A stretch of 64,000 nt of DNA, from contig NW_002060961.1 in NCBI RefSeq assembly GCF_000150275.1, positions 785,895 to 849,894 of the forward strand, in the 5' to 3' direction. Position 1 is the first letter of the stretch. Each line of letters starts with the position of its first letter. This document shows, in pieces, positions 60,070 to 64,000 of this stretch. The position numbers were made by a program, and so were the translations under genes. This DNA is from Trichoplax adhaerens. Its lineage: Eukaryota; Placozoa; Uniplacotomia; Trichoplacea; Trichoplacidae. The notes beneath the pieces are model-generated. The model did not search any database and had not been told where the DNA came from. It saw only the letters and a list, made by a program, of their open reading frames with translations.

Positions 60070-61800
60070 AGCTTGCAAACATGGCCAACTGTACTCCTGT
60101 AGAATGGCTGTCTCCACAGTGGTGCGACTTAGTATGTACCTTACAACAAGCAAAATTTTGGTACTAGGGATGAGCGAAATTCAGACAGTTGCATACATGA
60201 TGCAGCATTAGGTTTATTTCTGGGCTTGCAAACATGGCCGATTGTACTACTGTACTAATATGGCTGGCTGTACTACTATAGTATGACTGCAATCACAGTA
60301 GTGCGAAGAAATGAAACTTACAACAGTTGCATCCATGATGCTGCATTAGACCTCTATCTGACGTGGAATGAGGGCTTGCAAAACATGGCTGATTGTACTA
60401 CTGTACTAGTAGGATTGCAACTGCAGCAATGTGACTTAGCATACTGTCTCTACATTCGAAGTACTGTACCTTACAACGAACAAACTTTGCACAAGTGATG
60501 AGCGAAGAAATAAAATTCACAACAGTTGCATGCATGATGCTGCATTGGACTTCTATCTGGCGTGGAATGGGTGGGCTTGCAAACATGGCTGACTGTACTA
60601 CTTATAATAAATCCGTCTCACAATAACTATCTTCGTCAAATGGTATTTTCTAAAAGGCTTTATTACAAGGTTTTAGGAATAGTAGAGCAATAACTAATTA
60701 CTACAAGAATCGAGTCTAAAATCCAAAGTATTCCGAGCTCAAAGCGAAGTGAAGTCTCTTCTCTCCTGCCAGCTCATCTTTGCAGTTCTTATAAACATTT
60801 CGTTCAATTCATCGATGACAACTTGATTCATCTACAATCAGACATGAGTCATCAAACAAAATACTTTTCTCTAATAACACATCATTATTTTCTACCATTT
60901 AAATCATTGCACTTGAGATGTTCCTACTCTTCTATGAACGTCTAGCTGCTTTCTCCGAAGGGCATCTTAACAACGACAGTGTTTCTAGCTACCTAAATCT
61001 TGTACCATAATGAGTCAACTGGCTACGATTAGTCATCAACAATTTGTAACATAGTAGTTAGCAATCATTTAATATTAGCTTCATGATCATATCTATTCAA
61101 AGTAACCTAACTATATCAAATATGGTTATCCGTATAATCCAATATGGATGCATGACTACATGTACTAGTATGGTTGCAATCACAGTAGAGCGAAGAAATG
61201 CAACTGACGACAGTTGCATGCATGATGCTGCATTGGACTTATTTCTGAAGTGAAATGAGTGGGCTTGCAAACATGGCTGATTGTACTAGTATGACCGCAA
61301 CCGTAGCAGTGTGACTTAGTATACAGTATACCTTAAAACAAACAGACTTTTGCACAAGTGATGAGCGAAGAAATGAAACTGACGACAGTTGCATGCATGA
61401 TGCTGCATTAGACTTCTTTCTGACGTGGAATGGGTGGGCTTGCAAATATGGCTGACTGTACTAGTATGATTGCAACCACAGCAGTGTGACTTAGCATACT
61501 GTCTCCACCTTAAAAGTACTGTACCTTACAGCAAACAAACTTTGCACAAGTGATGAGCGAAGAAATTAGTTGCATGGATGATGCTGCATTGGACTTATTT
61601 CTGACGTGAGATGAGTGAACTTGCAAACATGGCTGATTGTACTACTATACTAGTATGATTGCAACCACAGCAGTGTGACTTAGCATACTGTCTACCTTAG
61701 AAGTACTGTGCCTGACAACAAACAAAACTTTGCACAAATGATGAGCGAAGAAATGAGTTGCATCCATCATGCTGCATTGGACTTTATTTGTGGACGTGGG
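60070..61800. repeat. Tandem array, ~175-200-bp unit, in two blocks
   Basis: GTTGCATGCATGATGCTGCA-type landmarks lie at about 60191, 60329, 60528, then 61216, 61391, 61572 and 61760. Shared segments are GCTTGCAAACATGGCTGA, TTGTACTACTGTACTAGTAT, GCAGTGTGACTTAGCATACT and CACAAGTGATGAGCGAAGAA. The blocks are separated by about 530 bp of unrelated sequence. Confidence 0.9.
60603..61135. other. Unrelated sequence interrupting the ~180-bp array
   Basis: About 530 bp of lower G+C sequence sits between ACTGTACTACT and the resumption near GACTACATGTACTAGTAT. This suggests an insertion into a unit. Ends show no clear terminal repeats and no coding frame is recognised. Confidence 0.5.
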
Positions 61801-62120
61801 GTCAGTAGCCTCTATCGTCTAGCTACGATTACCTGAGTACTATTGCGCTTAAGCTCGAGGTAAAGGAGCCCAATGACCACTCATGACCTTTCTTAGGTCT
61901 ACATTGGATGCAATCGTTGTTATGCTACACATTGCTACAGTACAGTTGCTAGTTGCAAAGCATGCCCTGCACCACTTTGCACAAGATTGCCTTGAATAGT
62001 ATCATCGGATAGCGTGATCATGATTGATGGATTTCAAGCCATACAAAACATTGGAGGCAGTATAGTACCGATAGTCAAGAATGCAACAGAAACAACCTTC
62101 CTGAAGAATGCATTGAGCTG
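61801..62120. other. Spacer between repeat arrays
   Basis: No gene or repeat recognised. Confidence 0.4.
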
Positions 62121-62765
62121 TATGAAAGGAGAAAATGCCCCACGCAAGACTGGAGCTCATCTCCATGACCACCGTTTGCAGCAGAGGCAAAGGCTGCAAT
62201 CAACTCTGTCCAACTCCATACTAGAGGAGAAGGAATGGAGTAGAGTATGAAAGACTGGAGCTCATCTCCATGACCACCGTTTCCAACTCTATACTACAGG
62301 AGAAGGAATAGAGTAGAGTATGCAAGACTGGAGCTCATCTCCATGACCACCGACCGTTTACAGGAGAGGCAAAGGCTGCAATCGACTCTGTCCAACTGCA
62401 TACTACAGTAGAAGGAATAGAGTAGAGTATGCAAGACTGGAGCTCATCTCCATGACCACCGACCGTTTGCAGGAGACGCAAAGGCTGCAATCAAGTCTGT
62501 CCAACTCCATAGCTAAAGGAGAAGGAATAGAGTAGAGTATGCAAGACTGGAGCTCATCTCCATGACCACCGACCGTTTGCAGGAGACGCAAAGGCTGCAA
62601 TCGAGTCTGTCCAACTCCATAGCTAAAAGAAAGGGAATAGAGTAGAGTATGCAAGACTGGAGCTCATCTCCATGACCACCGTTTGCAGGAGAGGCAAAGG
62701 CTGCAATCGACTCTATCCAACTCCATACTAGAGGATATACCTGCAGGAGAAGGAATAGAGAAGAG
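62121..62765. repeat. Tandem array, ~110-bp unit, six copies
   Basis: GACTGGAGCTCATCTCCATG begins at 62148, 62253, 62326, 62435, 62545 and 62655; the third step is shortened to 73 bp. Units continue CACCGACCGTTTGCAGGAGA, GCAAAGGCTGCAATCGA and GGAATAGAGTAGAGTATGC. The repeat is responsible for the short open frames on both strands here. Confidence 0.95.
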
Positions 62766-63379
62766 TATTTGCCTATTTTTGGACCACTGATCCACTATAC
62801 AATCCTGTTTGTCGCTTGATTTCCATACAAATAGCACTTACACTCTGCTGTGTTTCAGCCACACCATGACGTGGCCAGGCCAAAGCCAAGCTGGCGCGTC
62901 CGTCCTCTTTCCTTCTGTCTGTCAAGATCATACAAGCTATCTACCAGCGCTAACATGGGATGAAAGTGGATAGAAATCCTGTACAAGGGATCCTATTGAG
63001 GGTTGGTCGTGGATAGCACTCCAATCATCCTATAGGCTAGTATACAATCAAGAACATCCTCTTACAAATCACTCTTATCGCCACTACTGTTTGAGTTCAA
63101 GTGCAACAGCGCTACCTCTAGTATCCAACAGCTCGCCAGCGTTGGCCATCCACGTCCGTTGGCCGTCGTCGTCCAAAAGGCAAAATTGGCCAGCAAGGAA
63201 GGCCAAAATCGACTTTTAATTGCTTTTCCTTTTGCTTTAATCCATTGCAAATCAGCCATCAGCATCCTATTGGACTTGATTGCATCGTCGATACCTTTTT
63301 CTGTGCTGTTGGAACCTGTGAAATTACTTTTTGGAGCGGCAACGCAGTTGTCATTGCTACATTGGGTAGGTGTCTTTTT
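62766..63379. other. Higher-G+C spacer with an unrecognised minus-strand frame
   Basis: On the minus strand a stretch within 63062-63406 reads NSTEKGIDDAIKSNRM and continues to ...NSSGDKSDL then stop, preceded by an acceptor-like TTTCACAG near 63320. It could be a terminal exon of a gene lying beyond the window, but I recognise no family and it may be chance in more GC-rich DNA. Confidence 0.2.
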
Positions 63380-64000
63380 CTTCTTCTTTTCCCCTCTCTT
63401 GTCCATCCATGTTGCTTTGCATTTCTTCCTTCCTTTTCTAATGGCGGAAAGATTGGCCTACCACTTTGACTTACAGCGATGGATTCCACTTTTACGGCTA
63501 TTTTCGATCCTTGTTGCTTCCATTACTTTCTTCATGTTGAACTGGATCGACATCGATCGCAGTGTTGGCTACTGCTAATAGATAGGTTGCCATGGGGGGG
63601 GGGGGCTGCTGATATTTTCCAACTTTTTCCTCTATCTTGCCCATCCTTGTTGCTTTGATTTCTTCCTTCTCCAATGGCGGAAAGATTGGCCTACCACTTG
63701 GACCTACAAGGGATGGATTCAGCTTTTACGGCTATGGGTTGATTACTTTCTTCATGTTGAACTGGATCGATATAATAGGATAGCGATGACAGTGTTGCCT
63801 ACTGCTAGTAGATAGGTTGCCATTGGGGGGCTGATATTGTCCATCTTTTTCCTCGATCTTGTCCATCCTTGTTGCTTTGATTTCTTCCTTCTCCAATAGC
63901 GGAAAGATTGGCCTACCACTTGGACCTACAAGTTATATATTTAGCTTTTACGGCTATGGGTTGATTACTTTCTTCATGTTGAACTGGATCGATATCGATC
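63380..64000. repeat. Tandem repeat, ~222-233-bp unit, at least three copies, continuing past the window
   Basis: GGCGGAAAGATTGGCCTACC-type landmarks at 63443, 63676 and 63898 (AGCGG in the third), each followed by TTTTACGGCTAT and TTACTTTCTTCATGTTGAAC. A poly-G run of about 12 lies near 63594-63605. The array is cut by the window end. Confidence 0.9.

Noticed and set aside
62002-62654. Several 65-83-codon frames on both strands
   Set aside because: They are produced by the ~110-bp tandem array and repeat with it.
1-64000. tRNA, rRNA and CRISPR-like features
   Set aside because: Scanning by eye found no tRNA B-box context with a matching cloverleaf, no rRNA segments, and no short direct repeats with unique spacers.

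Overview
The window is eukaryotic: AT-rich DNA (roughly two thirds A+T by eye) with intron-containing genes using GTAAGT-type donors and TTTNNAG acceptors. The recognisable proteins are animal-type: an APEX1 endonuclease, WRB/GET1, lebercilin (LCA5), COA5/PET191, an SH3BGRL3-like thioredoxin-fold protein, a leucine-rich-repeat (LRR) receptor and kinesin-light-chain-like TPR proteins. Short introns, compact genes and KLC-like TPR copies in tandem fit an early-branching metazoan; a placozoan (Trichoplax/Hoilungia type) is my best guess. That assignment is inference.

Layout. 1-4353: no gene seen. 4354-18021 (+): 13-exon LRR receptor with an 8.9 kb first intron that carries palindromic elements. 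18.1-25 kb: no supported gene. 25061-26822 (-): SH3BGRL3-like gene, 3 exons. 29073-31874 (-): APEX1-like AP endonuclease, 11 exons, with one apparent single-base insertion. 33183-36341 (+): WRB/GET1 homologue, divergent from APEX1 across a 1.3 kb spacer rich in GTACAGTAC-type palindromes. 36.4-40.7 kb: diverged ~408 bp repeats. 40738-41857 (+): TPR protein with a likely N-myristoylation signal. 45341-46135 (+): broken paralogue of that TPR gene. 46.1-48.5 kb: small duplications. 48575-53157 (-): lebercilin-like ciliary protein. 55921-57984 (-): COA5/PET191 homologue with a tandem-repeat array in intron 2. 58.3-64 kb: successive unrelated tandem-repeat arrays, including a highly regular 210 bp satellite, with higher G+C.

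The genes do not form one pathway. They are independent housekeeping or cell-biological genes: base-excision repair (APEX1), tail-anchored protein insertion (GET1), cytochrome oxidase assembly (COA5), ciliary transport (LCA5) and cell-surface recognition (LRR receptor). The exon models rest on reading frame, splice sites, phase compatibility and family resemblance. Five models close with exact phase and lengths near the human proteins where I remember them (APEX1 318 aa, GET1 173 aa, SH3BGRL3 91 aa). Nothing here looks like a wholly new gene system. The most interesting items are the LRR receptor with a PDZ-ligand tail, the possible alternative terminal exon in GET1, the APEX1 frameshift, the palindromic GTACAGTAC regions, and the 10 kb of consecutive tandem arrays at the right end.
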